64,000 nucleotides of DNA, taken from positions 41,540 to 105,539 of the forward strand of contig JBCCNL010000008.1 in the NCBI GenBank assembly GCA_039025855.1, given 5' to 3'. Source of the stretch: JBCCOW01 sp039025855 (GTDB taxonomy: Bacteria > Planctomycetota > Phycisphaerae > Phycisphaerales > Phycisphaeraceae). The notes under the pieces were generated by a model that ran no database searches, had not been told where the DNA came from, and was given only the letters and a program-made list of their open reading frames with translations. A program made the translations under genes and the position numbers. Below are positions 8,237-17,522 of this stretch, piece by piece (position 1 is the stretch's first letter; the number at the start of each line of letters is the position of its first letter).

Positions 8237-9592
8237 TCAATCACGGGCCACGTACGGCGAGTCGCCGCGTGCCTCGGCCCACGGCCGGTAGCGACGCGGG
8301 TCACCCGACCAGATGCGCTGCTTGCCGAAGTCCGTCGCGGTCGGGTCGCCATCGCAGGTCAGCTCGATCACCGGGTAGAGCGGCAGCCCGTGCGTGCCGG
8401 CCGCGGGTACGCCGGTGATGTGGAGCTCGGCGTCGCGTTGCTCCACGCCGAGTTCGACGTCGCTGCCGAGCAGGCGGGCCTTGAGGACTCGGCTGGCCAG
8501 GCCGTAGACCCGGACGGTCGGAGGCTGGGATTCGTAGCGGAGGATGAGGTAGAGCTTGCCGTCGCGGACGGTCTGGTAGCCGCGTGAGATGAACTCGGTG
8601 ATGTCGCCGGCCCCAGGGCCGTAGACCGCTTCGCCGTTGGCTGCCAGCCAACGGCCGATGGCGTCGGAGCGTTCGGCAAACTCGGGGGGGATACGCCCCT
8701 CGCCGTCGGGCCCGACGTTCATCAGCAGGTTGCCCCCCTTACTCGCGCAGACGCAGAGGTTGTCGAGTAGGTCCCATGTGGGCCGCCAGTGTTCGCCGGG
8801 CGTGAAACCCCAGAGACGGGAGGTGCTGACTTGGCAGGACTCCCAGAAACGGTTGGGGTCGGGGGTCGTGTGGTGTTCGGGGGTGCCGTAGTCACCGAGC
8901 GTCGAGGACTCGCCGGGCATCTCCATCGCGCCCTGAGCGGCGCTGTACGGGGACTCGGCATCGAGGCGGTTGTTGGTGATGATGTGGGGCTGAAGCTCGT
9001 GGCAGATCTCGAGGATCTTTTTGCTCTGCCAGGCGTTGGCGTTATGGGGCCAGGCGCCGTCGAACCAGGCGATGTCGATGGTGCCGTAACGGCTGAGCAG
9101 TTCGCGGAGCCGATGGTGGGTGTAGTCGCGGTAGGCGACCCAGTCGGGCGGGTCGCCGGTGGAGTCGGACCAGTAGCCGGGGATGCGGAGGTCGCCGAGC
9201 GAGAAGTAGAGCCCGACCTTGAGCCCGGCCTCGCGGAACGCCTCGACGTACTCCGCGACAAAGTCGCGTTTGGGCGCCTGCTTCATGCTGGAGAAGTCGG
9301 TGAGGTCCGTGTCCCAGTTGCAGTAGCCGTCGTGATGCACCGCGGTGAACACGGCGTACTTGAAGCCGCCGCGGACGGCGGTGTCGGCCCAGGCCTTAGC
9401 GTCGAAGTGCGCAGGGTTCCAGGCGCACGCCCGGCGTTCGTACTCACGCTGGTCCATGTGTTCGCGGAGCATCCCCTGCTCGCCGAAGCCGAGCGCGGCG
9501 TACGGGCCCCAGTGGATGAATAGCCCGTAGCGGGCGGCGCGGAACCACTGCATGCGGACGTCTTGCGGGATCTTTTGAGTGGTAAGGGTCAT
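8237..9592 (-). CDS. Alpha-L-fucosidase, glycoside hydrolase family 29
   Basis: A 451-residue GH29 enzyme that releases L-fucose from glycans with retention of configuration. Recognisable blocks are FGLFIHWG-like (YGLFIHWGPYA), KYAVFTAVHHDGY, GLYFSLGDL, and the nucleophile Asp in IDIAWFDGAW. GNLLMNVGPDGEG closes the barrel, and a beta-sandwich of about 100 residues follows. There is no signal peptide, so it probably acts in the cytoplasm on imported oligosaccharides. It overlaps the upstream propeller gene by four bases, so the two are translationally coupled. It faces the SDR/FAH operon, which probably degrades the fucose released. Confidence 0.92.
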   Translation of the reverse strand: MTLTTQKIPQDVRMQWFRAARYGLFIHWGPYAALGFGEQGMLREHMDQREYERRACAWNPAHFDAKAWADTAVRGGFKYAVFTAVHHDGYCNWDTDLTDFSSMKQAPKRDFVAEYVEAFREAGLKVGLYFSLGDLRIPGYWSDSTGDPPDWVAYRDYTHHRLRELLSRYGTIDIAWFDGAWPHNANAWQSKKILEICHELQPHIITNNRLDAESPYSAAQGAMEMPGESSTLGDYGTPEHHTTPDPNRFWESCQVSTSRLWGFTPGEHWRPTWDLLDNLCVCASKGGNLLMNVGPDGEGRIPPEFAERSDAIGRWLAANGEAVYGPGAGDITEFISRGYQTVRDGKLYLILRYESQPPTVRVYGLASRVLKARLLGSDVELGVEQRDAELHITGVPAAGTHGLPLYPVIELTCDGDPTATDFGKQRIWSGDPRRYRPWAEARGDSPYVARD

Positions 9593-10878
9593 GGCGAATC
9601 GGCAGGGGGGTCAGGGGTATGAGTGAGAAAGACGGCGCGCTCGCCGTTCCATCGGCCGTTGAACGTGATGAGTCGGCCGGTCCGGTCGAACACGGGGTGC
9701 GGGTCGATGCGCATCAGCCCGCCGTCTTGCGAACGGATCAGCGGGTGTGGGACATCGGCACACGCGGGCCGAGTCGGGACGCGGAGCAGCTCGCGCTCGC
9801 CCCCATCGCCAACCCGGACCCAACGCAGCGGGCTGTCCTCGGGGCCGGCCATTGGTTCGCGCAGGTACGCATCGGTGAGGATGTGGTCCATCGCCGGGTT
9901 GAATGAGGGGTGACCCGAGCCGAGGGCAGGAGCAGCGACCTGTCGCAGGTCACAGCCGTCGTAGCGAACGGTGGCAAGGTCGAGCGGGGCGTCGCCGAGC
10001 TTCAGGTTCATCAGGATGTGTTTGCCATCGGGGGCCCACTGCGGGTGGTGGCCGCCGCGTGCCCAGACTTCACCGGGCACGGCAAGCCGGAGCTCGGAGC
10101 CGTCGGGGCGGAGTGTGACCAGCATCGGACAGAAGCGTTCATTGAGCCACCGCCGAACGACGAGCATCAAGCGCTCGCCCTGCGGGTTCCATTTGACATG
10201 GAAGGTGTACGTGGGCACCGCGCCGAGGCCGAGCTGCCGGGCGATCTCGGCCAGCGAGATGATCATCTCGGATCGGCCCGAGTTCAGGTTGGTGACCCAG
10301 ACGCCGTCGTCTTCAGGCGGGGCGTGGTTGAGCGGGACGCGGTCACCGGGCAGCAGGACACCGTAGCCGCGTTGCGTATGACCGATACGCTTGAGGCAAA
10401 CCGTTGCGGACCGTTGGCCTTGGGGGTCGGCCATGTAGACGGTTTGATCGAGCTCAAGCCGATCGCGGGTGAACGGATCGAGGCGGACGCCGAACGCTTC
10501 GGCCCCCTCGCGGGTGAGGTCGACGTCGTTGAACAGCAGGTCGTGATCGGTCGCGCCCCACTGCACCTGAGCGCCGAGCTGAGCGTCCCAACCACGCGTC
10601 TCGGCAACGCGTTGGTGCTGCCCGGTCACCAGGTCAAACAGCAGGACCTTTGCCACGTCGCCGGGCTCGGGCGGGCGTTGCTCGGTGGGCAGCTGGGTGA
10701 CCGCGAGGTACCGGCCCGACGGGCTGATGGGCGTCGTGTCAAAGAACCGCTGGGTACAGCGTGGGGCGGCGGCGGTGAGGCACCACGCGGGGGCGTGCCC
10801 GTCCCGTATATCGAGCCGGGGGAAGAGCCGGTCGAGCCCTTCCGGGCTCGCGATCGGGGTGTCTTGGAGGTCCAGCAC
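9589..10878 (-). CDS. Oligogalacturonate lyase-like beta-propeller protein
   Basis: A 429-residue cytoplasmic protein with no signal peptide. Several short WD40/TolB-like blades can be seen (ISPSGRYLAVTQ, KWNPQGERLMLVV, QWAPDGKHILMN, HPVFDRTGRLITF). This organisation resembles oligogalacturonate lyases (PL22) and related propellers, though I cannot confirm the catalytic His residues. It may be a lyase acting on acidic oligosaccharides or a carbohydrate-binding propeller. It sits six bases downstream of the beta-helix gene and overlaps the fucosidase gene, forming one transcription unit for breakdown of a fucose-containing polysaccharide. Confidence 0.65.
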   Translation of the reverse strand: MLDLQDTPIASPEGLDRLFPRLDIRDGHAPAWCLTAAAPRCTQRFFDTTPISPSGRYLAVTQLPTEQRPPEPGDVAKVLLFDLVTGQHQRVAETRGWDAQLGAQVQWGATDHDLLFNDVDLTREGAEAFGVRLDPFTRDRLELDQTVYMADPQGQRSATVCLKRIGHTQRGYGVLLPGDRVPLNHAPPEDDGVWVTNLNSGRSEMIISLAEIARQLGLGAVPTYTFHVKWNPQGERLMLVVRRWLNERFCPMLVTLRPDGSELRLAVPGEVWARGGHHPQWAPDGKHILMNLKLGDAPLDLATVRYDGCDLRQVAAPALGSGHPSFNPAMDHILTDAYLREPMAGPEDSPLRWVRVGDGGERELLRVPTRPACADVPHPLIRSQDGGLMRIDPHPVFDRTGRLITFNGRWNGERAVFLTHTPDPPADSP

Positions 10879-10884
10879 GGCGGC

Positions 10885-13800
10885 TCACTCGGTGCCCGGT
10901 TTGAGCAGCGTGACACTCAGCACCATCACGACCGTCTCGGTATCGCCCGCCGACTCGAGGCGGACTTCACGGACGCGCCGCTCCGGGCGAGGGTTGCGGA
11001 GCTCGGTGGTGTAGAGGAACCGCGCGGCCGACATCGGATCGTCTTCCGGGGTGACCATGACCCGCTTGCTGTGGTTGTGACTGAACTGCCGGTTCGTGGG
11101 CCACCAGTCCTGCAACTCGGCCTCGGCAAGGATGGGTGCCACCGACTCTTCCTCCACGTTGTCGATGTCGGCCCCCAGCACGTCGATCCCGATGCTGTGC
11201 TCGCTGCCGTCCGTGTAGACCAGCGTGTAGGTTGCCGCCCGGTCGAAGGTGGGCGCGTACCCCGCGACGTGCAACACATAGACCGCCTCGGCGTTTTCAT
11301 CGACCGGCAGACTCACACGGCTCGGCAGCGGCTTGCCGGTCGTCTCCGTGAACTTCAGACTGCGGAGCATGATGGCGGCGTTCCCAGCGTGCTCGGATTC
11401 GTTGAGTAGCGTGAACGGGATGCCGTGGAACGTCGAAACACCAGGGGCGACCTGTGTGATCGGCATCTTGATCCAGCCGCCTTCGGATCGGACCGGCCGG
11501 TTGACCTGACCGCTGAGATCGATCGCTTGGAAGTCGTTCACTGTCGTGTTCTGGGTGAGGGCGTAGCGCTCGGCCCAAGTGGACTCGACACGGGACTGCA
11601 GGCGGCCCGCAAGAGCGCTCATCCCGGGGTTCTCGACGTGTACGCGCGGCCAGCTCGCACGGACGTGCAGCGGGCTATCGGCGCTGGCCGAGAAGCCCTC
11701 GTCGACAGAGCCGGTCAGCTTTGGCGGCCCGAAGTAGTCACCGAGGGCAGAGCCTGTCAGCAGTTGCCAGTCGTCAAAGCTGTACCCCAAGCCCGCAACC
11801 TGAAACGCACGGTCGGCCGTTGCCGTGTACCAGAGGTTGCCCTCCGCATCGAGTGCCTCCATGTGGTTCGGGTAGCCCGGCGTGGAGACCAGGAAACCGC
11901 CGTTGTTTTGAACAATGACGTTGTTCCGCATGGTCCAGTTGCTGATGGTCAGCATGGTCTTCTTGTCGGTGAAGCGGCTGGTCGAGTAGCGCCCGATGCG
12001 TTCGCGGAGGCTGATGGCCCCGTTGCGGTTGTTCATGATGATCGAGTCTTCCAGCGTGAAGTCGATCGTGTTGGCGTAGTGGATGCCGTCGCGGTTGTTC
12101 ACGAGCACGGCGTTGCGGAGCACGATCGGGCCGGGGTTGGCCTCGTTGTAGAAGCCATAGCCGACGTTGTCGAAGGAGCGGAGGCCATCGACGACAAAGT
12201 TCTCGTTCTGCCAATCCAGCCAGAGGCCGTGGGACTTGTTTCCCTGGGCGGTGACGTTCCGCATGACGACGCCGTCGTTGGCCATGTTCTTCATGCCGCA
12301 GGGGTGCCATGTCGCCCAGCCGCCCCAGTTGCCGCGCCAGTTGTTGAACGAGATCTCCAGGCCATCGATATCGACTTTACGGCAAGTGCCGAAGCCACCC
12401 CCGCCGATGCCGTTGTGATTGAGCTTGACGTTGCGCCAGACCATGTGGTCGACCCGGTTCACGCCGAGCCCGCCGCCGCCGTTCAGAGTCGCCGTGACGT
12501 CTTCGAGGTGGATGCCGATGCCCTCGGTGATCACAGCGTTGTAGTTTTTGAGGCCGCTGGCCGAGTGCTTGATGGTCAAGCCTTTGAACGTCAGGTTGGT
12601 GCGTCCATTGACCATGAACATGCGGTCCTGCAACGCGACGTCGGGCTGCGCCTGCTCCGGCGTCATGTCGCCGGGGAAGTCCGCGATCAACCGATCGCCG
12701 GCCTCGTCCACGTAGAAGCTGGCGTCGGTCATCTCGCTCGGATCGAGGTACTGACGCAGCGGCTTGTCGTTGACGAAGACGGCTTCGCGCCGCTGGGCGA
12801 TCAGCGGGACCGGCACCTCAAAGGACCCGCGCTCGTTGCCCCAGTTGTCCCAGGGGTTGCCGGAGAAGCCCCAGTCGTGCGGCCAGTGGTGCTGGTAAAC
12901 GCCGGGCTTACCGGGAACGGGTTCCCAGCCATCGACCCAGCGTTCGGAGCCCATGATGAAGACGGTGCCCGACTCCGCGGCCTCGATGACGAGCGGTGCC
13001 TGAGTGTCTGTACCACGAGCCATCCGCCGCAGCTTCACCGGTTCACGGTATTCGCCGGGGGCGATGATCAGCCGCGTGCCCACGTTCTCCGTCTTGCTGC
13101 TATCCGCCGCCTCGATCGCTTTGGTCAGCGTCAGGAACGGGGCATCCGCGGTGCCTGTCCCCGTATCGGTGGCGTTGGGATGGCTGGGGTCGAGATGGAT
13201 GGTGCGCTCGATGCCCTTCTCCCAGACCGGGGCGGGGGGGATCACATTGGTCCGTGCAACCGCTTCGTCCGGCTTGGCCAAGCTGACGCTGATGCTGTCA
13301 AAATCTACGACGCCGGTCGAGCCGTTGAAGCCGGCCGCGATCGTGATCGTGCGGGCGCCGGGTCGGATCTGATTCCAGCCTTCGATCAGCGTCCAGTCTT
13401 TGCTGTCCGCCAGCAGCTTGGGCGACCAGCCGCTCCCGAGGTGGTTGCCGTCTTTGTCGGCGTGAGACATCTGCAGCCGAGGGTTCTGGAACCCCTTCTC
13501 ACCGATCCGGATATCGCTGCCCCGCATACGGATCGACACCCAGACGCGGGAGTTGCCCTCGGACTGATAGGCCTCGGGGATCATGAAGCTCTGCTTGACG
13601 AAGGGTTGGTTTGACGCCTCGGTGTTCGTGATCCGCAGGAACTTGTTGCCGTCCTCTTCGAGGACTTGGGCGTAGTGCCGGTCCGCCCGCTCCCAGCCGG
13701 CGACCTGACCGTTCGCAAGCAGCGTCTCGAAGCCGCCATTGACGACCATGTTCTGCTTTGGATCAAAGTCCGACGCCCCGGCCTCGGCGGCGGCGGCGCT

Positions 13801-14400
13801 GGCCCCATCACTTACCTCGGCCGGCCGGTAAGCCGCGTCGAGCTGCTCCTGTGTCGGCATGTCGGTCCAGACCGAGATGTTGTCGAACTCAGCCATCCCG
13901 GTGGAGCTGTTGAAACCAGCCCCGACCGACATCTGCGTCGCGCCTTTCTTCAGGCTGTACCAGTAGCCGAAGTCGGTCCAGTCGGCACTCTCACGGAGCA
14001 GGGGCGATCGGCCGTAGCCGAGCACCTCGCCGGCGCTGTCGAAGTGCGCGAGCTGGACGCGTGGGGTCATATAGGGCTTCTCACCGACCTTGACGTTGAC
14101 CGCCCGCATCCGTGTGACCACCCAGACCCGTTCGAGGCCATCCGGCAGGTCGAATCGCTGGGATGTCATGGGCTGGCCCTTGGCCTTGGTACTGGTGATC
14201 CGCAGCACGTTGCCCTGTTCGCCCGGCACGACCTGAGCGAAGTGCGGCTTGAACCGACCCCAGCCGACGGGCGAACCGTCGTCGGCCAGCTCCTCGAAGC
14301 CGCCGTTGGTCACCAAGTTCACCGCCTCGCCGCACGCGGGATTCGTGCCGGAAAGAAGAATTACGCAGAGCGCTGTCGAGAGCCAATCAATGTTTCGCAT
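10885..14400 (-). CDS. Large exported right-handed beta-helix protein with duplicated N-terminal carbohydrate-binding-like domain
   Basis: A 1171-residue exported protein with a signal peptide at residues 1-24. Two homologous domains of about 160 residues follow (from about 28 and from about 216). Each starts with VNGGFE or TNGGFE and ends with GFNxSTGxxEFDxISV, resembling CBM-type beta-sandwiches. From about residue 390 comes a pectate-lyase-like parallel beta-helix: FLTLTKAIEAA, then many short repeats such as VMRNVTAQGNKSHGLWL and AVLVNNRDGIHYANT. The last 250 residues look like beta-sandwich. It probably binds or cleaves a polysaccharide outside the cytoplasm. The ATG at 14400 is chosen because the signal peptide starts there; an upstream in-frame extension to 14553 would enter the PEP-CTERM gene. 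Confidence 0.8.
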   Translation of the reverse strand: MRNIDWLSTALCVILLSGTNPACGEAVNLVTNGGFEELADDGSPVGWGRFKPHFAQVVPGEQGNVLRITSTKAKGQPMTSQRFDLPDGLERVWVVTRMRAVNVKVGEKPYMTPRVQLAHFDSAGEVLGYGRSPLLRESADWTDFGYWYSLKKGATQMSVGAGFNSSTGMAEFDNISVWTDMPTQEQLDAAYRPAEVSDGASAAAAEAGASDFDPKQNMVVNGGFETLLANGQVAGWERADRHYAQVLEEDGNKFLRITNTEASNQPFVKQSFMIPEAYQSEGNSRVWVSIRMRGSDIRIGEKGFQNPRLQMSHADKDGNHLGSGWSPKLLADSKDWTLIEGWNQIRPGARTITIAAGFNGSTGVVDFDSISVSLAKPDEAVARTNVIPPAPVWEKGIERTIHLDPSHPNATDTGTGTADAPFLTLTKAIEAADSSKTENVGTRLIIAPGEYREPVKLRRMARGTDTQAPLVIEAAESGTVFIMGSERWVDGWEPVPGKPGVYQHHWPHDWGFSGNPWDNWGNERGSFEVPVPLIAQRREAVFVNDKPLRQYLDPSEMTDASFYVDEAGDRLIADFPGDMTPEQAQPDVALQDRMFMVNGRTNLTFKGLTIKHSASGLKNYNAVITEGIGIHLEDVTATLNGGGGLGVNRVDHMVWRNVKLNHNGIGGGGFGTCRKVDIDGLEISFNNWRGNWGGWATWHPCGMKNMANDGVVMRNVTAQGNKSHGLWLDWQNENFVVDGLRSFDNVGYGFYNEANPGPIVLRNAVLVNNRDGIHYANTIDFTLEDSIIMNNRNGAISLRERIGRYSTSRFTDKKTMLTISNWTMRNNVIVQNNGGFLVSTPGYPNHMEALDAEGNLWYTATADRAFQVAGLGYSFDDWQLLTGSALGDYFGPPKLTGSVDEGFSASADSPLHVRASWPRVHVENPGMSALAGRLQSRVESTWAERYALTQNTTVNDFQAIDLSGQVNRPVRSEGGWIKMPITQVAPGVSTFHGIPFTLLNESEHAGNAAIMLRSLKFTETTGKPLPSRVSLPVDENAEAVYVLHVAGYAPTFDRAATYTLVYTDGSEHSIGIDVLGADIDNVEEESVAPILAEAELQDWWPTNRQFSHNHSKRVMVTPEDDPMSAARFLYTTELRNPRPERRVREVRLESAGDTETVVMVLSVTLLKPGTE

Positions 14401-14509
14401 GTGGAGGTATCCGGGCAGACTAGAAGCTACACGCCGTGCCGATTGGTCAGGCGTTATAAAGAATCCACCGGCAAGCAGAACACCGGGTAACCAGACGGTG
14501 CGGCGATCG

Positions 14510-15379
14510 TTAGTCTTCGCGTCGCCGCCCGAAACAGAGGACAGCCACACCAAAGCCCGCGAGCCCTAGAGACCCCGGCTCGGGGATCACGGATGCAAAG
14601 CTGGTGCCCACGCGGATCTCGTCATACGTAACCGAGGTGGGGAAGTTGCCGGCGGAGAACCTCAACAAGTCGTTCTGACTCACGCCGTTCGTATCGAGGA
14701 ACATCTGCGGGGCCCCCAACGCCGCCTCCGAGCTCAGGTCGGGATTGATCCAGACGCTCACCGGGTCCGCGCCGCTCACAGACTCGATCTTGATGAGTAC
14801 CAGGCTCTGGCCCGTGGCTTGACCGTCGCCGCCGTCGGCAGTCTCCCAGACATCGGCGTTGCCACCGATCTGGAGGACCCAGCCGTTGGTGACATCCTGA
14901 CCGCTGCCCACGATGTTTGTGCCGTTGCCCCGGTAGACGCGGAGCTGTTGCTGCTGGTTGGCGTTACCGGTCGACAGGCCAAAGGTCATGCCATGCGACC
15001 CCGATCCCGACACATTGACGATGTAGCTGATCCAGCCCTCGGTGCCTCCCGACAAGAAATCGGGCGAGCCGGTGAGGTCGATCTGCCGCTCGTACAGGCT
15101 GCTGTTGATCGAGGCCGTATTCTGCTCGTCCTCGATCATTGCGTTCCCGGAGCTGAGCAGGCCGGGGTAGGTCTCACCGGGTGCCACGATGTCGAAGGTG
15201 TGCCCGTTTCCATCATTGAGGTCGTCCCACGGCGTGGCCCAGCCCGAGCCGCCATTGAGTCCATCAACGGTATTGGGTGCCGTGTAGTTAAAGCCCTCGT
15301 AAGCGATGAGCTCGGCCGTAGCGTTAGTAGCAAGGGCCAGCGGCGTGACAAGGGCCAGTGCAGTCAAGCGTCGATACAT
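14510..15379 (-). CDS. PEP-CTERM sorting domain protein
   Basis: A 289-residue exported protein. It has a signal peptide (ALVTPLALATNATA), a lectin-like beta-rich body starting YEGFNY, and a C-terminal PEP-CTERM signal: IPEPGSL, then a hydrophobic helix, then RRRED. Such proteins are cleaved and anchored by an exosortase, which is not in the window. An AGGAGG six bases before the ATG is the strongest ribosome binding site seen here. The body resembles the concanavalin-like domains common in planctomycete PEP-CTERM proteins. It lies between LacI and the beta-helix gene on the same strand and may display a glycan-binding domain at the surface; the function is not established. Confidence 0.88.
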   Translation of the reverse strand: MYRRLTALALVTPLALATNATAELIAYEGFNYTAPNTVDGLNGGSGWATPWDDLNDGNGHTFDIVAPGETYPGLLSSGNAMIEDEQNTASINSSLYERQIDLTGSPDFLSGGTEGWISYIVNVSGSGSHGMTFGLSTGNANQQQQLRVYRGNGTNIVGSGQDVTNGWVLQIGGNADVWETADGGDGQATGQSLVLIKIESVSGADPVSVWINPDLSSEAALGAPQMFLDTNGVSQNDLLRFSAGNFPTSVTYDEIRVGTSFASVIPEPGSLGLAGFGVAVLCFGRRRED

Positions 15380-15412
15380 GGGAACCTCCTGAAGGGATGA
15401 AAATGGTGAGAC

Positions 15413-16441
15413 TTAGGTACGGGGTGGGCCGATGGTCGCGCCCTCGCGCCAGACGCCCTCGATGGCGACGGGCTCGATCGAAGCGTGCGGGTTGTCGATC
15501 TTCTCGAGCAGCTTCGCAATCGCGACGCGCCCGACCTGGCTGAAGAACTGACGGGCGAGGCTGATCTCGAAGCCGAGATCGAACTCGTGGTTATCAGAAA
15601 TCGTGACGATCGATAGGTCCTGCGGGACACGCAGACCACGTCGAGCCGCCATCAGGATCAGGGACTTAGCGCACGACGATTCCTGGGCGATATATGCCGT
15701 GGGTTGATCGGGCCGATTGATCAGCTCGTGGCAGGCCTGCCCGCAGACCGGAGGCCCGTTCGGGCTGACGATCTGGGTCGGGAGGAGGACACGCGTGGGC
15801 TCGAGGCCCGCCGCACGCATTGTCACGGCGTAGCCCTCCCAGCGATCGGCCACGCAGTAGTGCGAATCGTCCCGGCGGGCAACGTACACGATCCGCTTGT
15901 GCCCGCGCTTCACCAGCTGCTCGGTCATCACCCGCCCGGACCAGACCTCGTCGGGATAGACGCAGTCGCAGGCCCGCTTGTGGTTGAGCCACATCGCCGG
16001 CAGGTTGTGCTGGTCGATCAGGCGGTTCATTGCTGCCGGTTCTTCGTGGATGTAGTCGATCAGCAGCCCGTCGGCGGCGAGCACCTGCAAGAGCTGCGGC
16101 ATCTCCGCAGGGTCGCTGAGCTGCGCATCGGGGAGCATCGCGGTGAGGATGTGCTGGGCGTGGGTCTGGGCGGCTTCGTGGAGCCCGGTCCAGAGCCGTT
16201 CGGGCATGAAGCGATGTCCCACGTTCGAGCCATGGATCAGCGCGAGCGCGTTGAACCGCCCGGTGGACATCGCACGAGCGGCCGTGTTCGGGCGATACCC
16301 CATCTCCACCGCGATCCGCCGGATGTTGCGGGCCCGGACCACGGCATCCTTCCGGGTGGCCTGGAGCCGCCCGGTTAACACGTTCGAGACGGTCTTGGGG
16401 GAGACGCCTGCGCGGTTGGCGATGTCTTCAAGAGTGGCCAT
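15413..16441 (-). CDS. LacI family transcriptional regulator
   Basis: A 342-residue repressor. The N-terminal helix-turn-helix ATLEDIANRAGVSPKTVSNVL and hinge GYRPNTAARAM are canonical. A periplasmic-binding-protein-like effector domain follows, with the late DLSIVTISDN segment. LacI proteins release DNA on binding a sugar. It is upstream of and co-directional with the PEP-CTERM, beta-helix and fucosidase genes and divergent from the pseudopilin gene at 16660. Control of this exported polysaccharide-degrading set is likely. The ATG at 16441 is the only start that gives a complete DNA-binding domain. Confidence 0.92.
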   Translation of the reverse strand: MATLEDIANRAGVSPKTVSNVLTGRLQATRKDAVVRARNIRRIAVEMGYRPNTAARAMSTGRFNALALIHGSNVGHRFMPERLWTGLHEAAQTHAQHILTAMLPDAQLSDPAEMPQLLQVLAADGLLIDYIHEEPAAMNRLIDQHNLPAMWLNHKRACDCVYPDEVWSGRVMTEQLVKRGHKRIVYVARRDDSHYCVADRWEGYAVTMRAAGLEPTRVLLPTQIVSPNGPPVCGQACHELINRPDQPTAYIAQESSCAKSLILMAARRGLRVPQDLSIVTISDNHEFDLGFEISLARQFFSQVGRVAIAKLLEKIDNPHASIEPVAIEGVWREGATIGPPRT

Positions 16442-16528
16442 GGGAGGAGCTTCGAGTTCGAAATGGTCGGCTGATTGGGGCTTGACCCGTAGAGTTCAGC
16501 GTTGTAAGTTACAGCGATGGCAAATATA

Positions 16529-16536
16529 CAGCGCTG
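16529..16536. promoter_or_regulatory. Candidate LacI operator (CAGCGCTG palindrome)
   Basis: A perfect 8-base palindrome with a central CG, in an A/T-rich setting within the 218-base divergent region between the LacI gene and the pseudopilin gene. The related half-site-like strings TTCAGCG and TACAGCG lie within 30 bases upstream. LacI-family operators are typically symmetric around CG. The assignment rests on position and symmetry only. Confidence 0.35.
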
Positions 16537-16659
16537 AAATTACTTGTCAACCCTTCAGCCCGCCAATCGGTCCCACTGCCCCGTCTCGCGTCTTTGAATC
16601 CGCCCACACGCTCGATCTGACCGGATTCCTAGCCGATTTTCTGACTCTGGAGAGCTAAT

Positions 16660-17499
16660 ATGACCCCATCGATTCACGACTCCGCCCCTCTGGCGTCCCG
16701 TATGCACCCCCGTCCTCAGACCCAAACCCGCGGGTTTACCCTGATCGAACTGCTCGTGGTGATCTCGATTATCGCGCTGCTCATCGCCATCCTGCTGCCC
16801 GCTCTGCAGTCGGCCCGGAACGCCGCCAAGCGGGCGAACTGCCTGAGCAACATGAAGCAGCTCGGCACCATGATCAACATCTACGCCAACGACTACGACG
16901 GGAAGCCCCCCCTGGCGGGCAGCGATGGCAGCACGTTCTGGCACGCCCAGGGCTGGGCCAGCCGGCTCGCACTCCACCTCGATCCCGGCGGCTTCGAGCT
17001 CAACCCCGCGGGCACGAAATGGCTCATCCGCGAACGGTATTTCAGCAGCAACGCGGGGCAGATCTACCACTGTCCGTTCAATGACTGGGCCCTGAGACCC
17101 GACGACAGCCACGGCGCCGAGTCCAGCAAGAGCTACCGCGCCAACGCGGCACTCTTCGGCGGCGTCGCGGCGGGGGGGACGTCGACGTTTATCCAGCGGT
17201 CCATCAGCGAGGTCATGAACCCGAGCAAGTCCTACGCCCTCATCGAGCACTGGTCCGGGCTCAACGTCAATCCCGCAGACAGCGCGTTCAGCTACGTCTG
17301 GCGAGAGTCCGACGACTTCAAAGGCAACCCCGACTGGGGTGGGCTCAACTTCCCGGCCCACGAAGGCGTCGAAGACAGCAGCTACCTCTACGTCGACGGC
17401 CACGTCGAGTCCGCACCCGTCGACGAAGCCAGCCTCTTCCCTCTCGGTGACGTGATCCGCGAAGAGAACTACTACATCGAGATGTGGGACCCGATCTAA
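16660..17499 (+). CDS. Type II secretion/pseudopilin-like protein with N-terminal methylation motif and C-terminal DG motif
   Basis: A 279-residue protein. The prepilin cleavage and methylation motif GFTLIELLVVISIIALLIAI starts at residue 26, giving a membrane-anchored pilin-like helix after processing. The C-terminus has a His followed by YLYVDGHVE, a form of the H-Xn-DG signature of the large planctomycete pseudopilin family. Such proteins are abundant in planctomycetes, and their roles (secretion, surface fibres) are mostly unknown. A GGAG sits eight bases before the ATG. It is divergent from the LacI gene, so it may be induced together with the polysaccharide genes. Confidence 0.88.
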   Translation: MTPSIHDSAPLASRMHPRPQTQTRGFTLIELLVVISIIALLIAILLPALQSARNAAKRANCLSNMKQLGTMINIYANDYDGKPPLAGSDGSTFWHAQGWASRLALHLDPGGFELNPAGTKWLIRERYFSSNAGQIYHCPFNDWALRPDDSHGAESSKSYRANAALFGGVAAGGTSTFIQRSISEVMNPSKSYALIEHWSGLNVNPADSAFSYVWRESDDFKGNPDWGGLNFPAHEGVEDSSYLYVDGHVESAPVDEASLFPLGDVIREENYYIEMWDPI

Positions 17500-17522
17500 G
17501 CCGGTTGTGCCCGGCTACTGGG

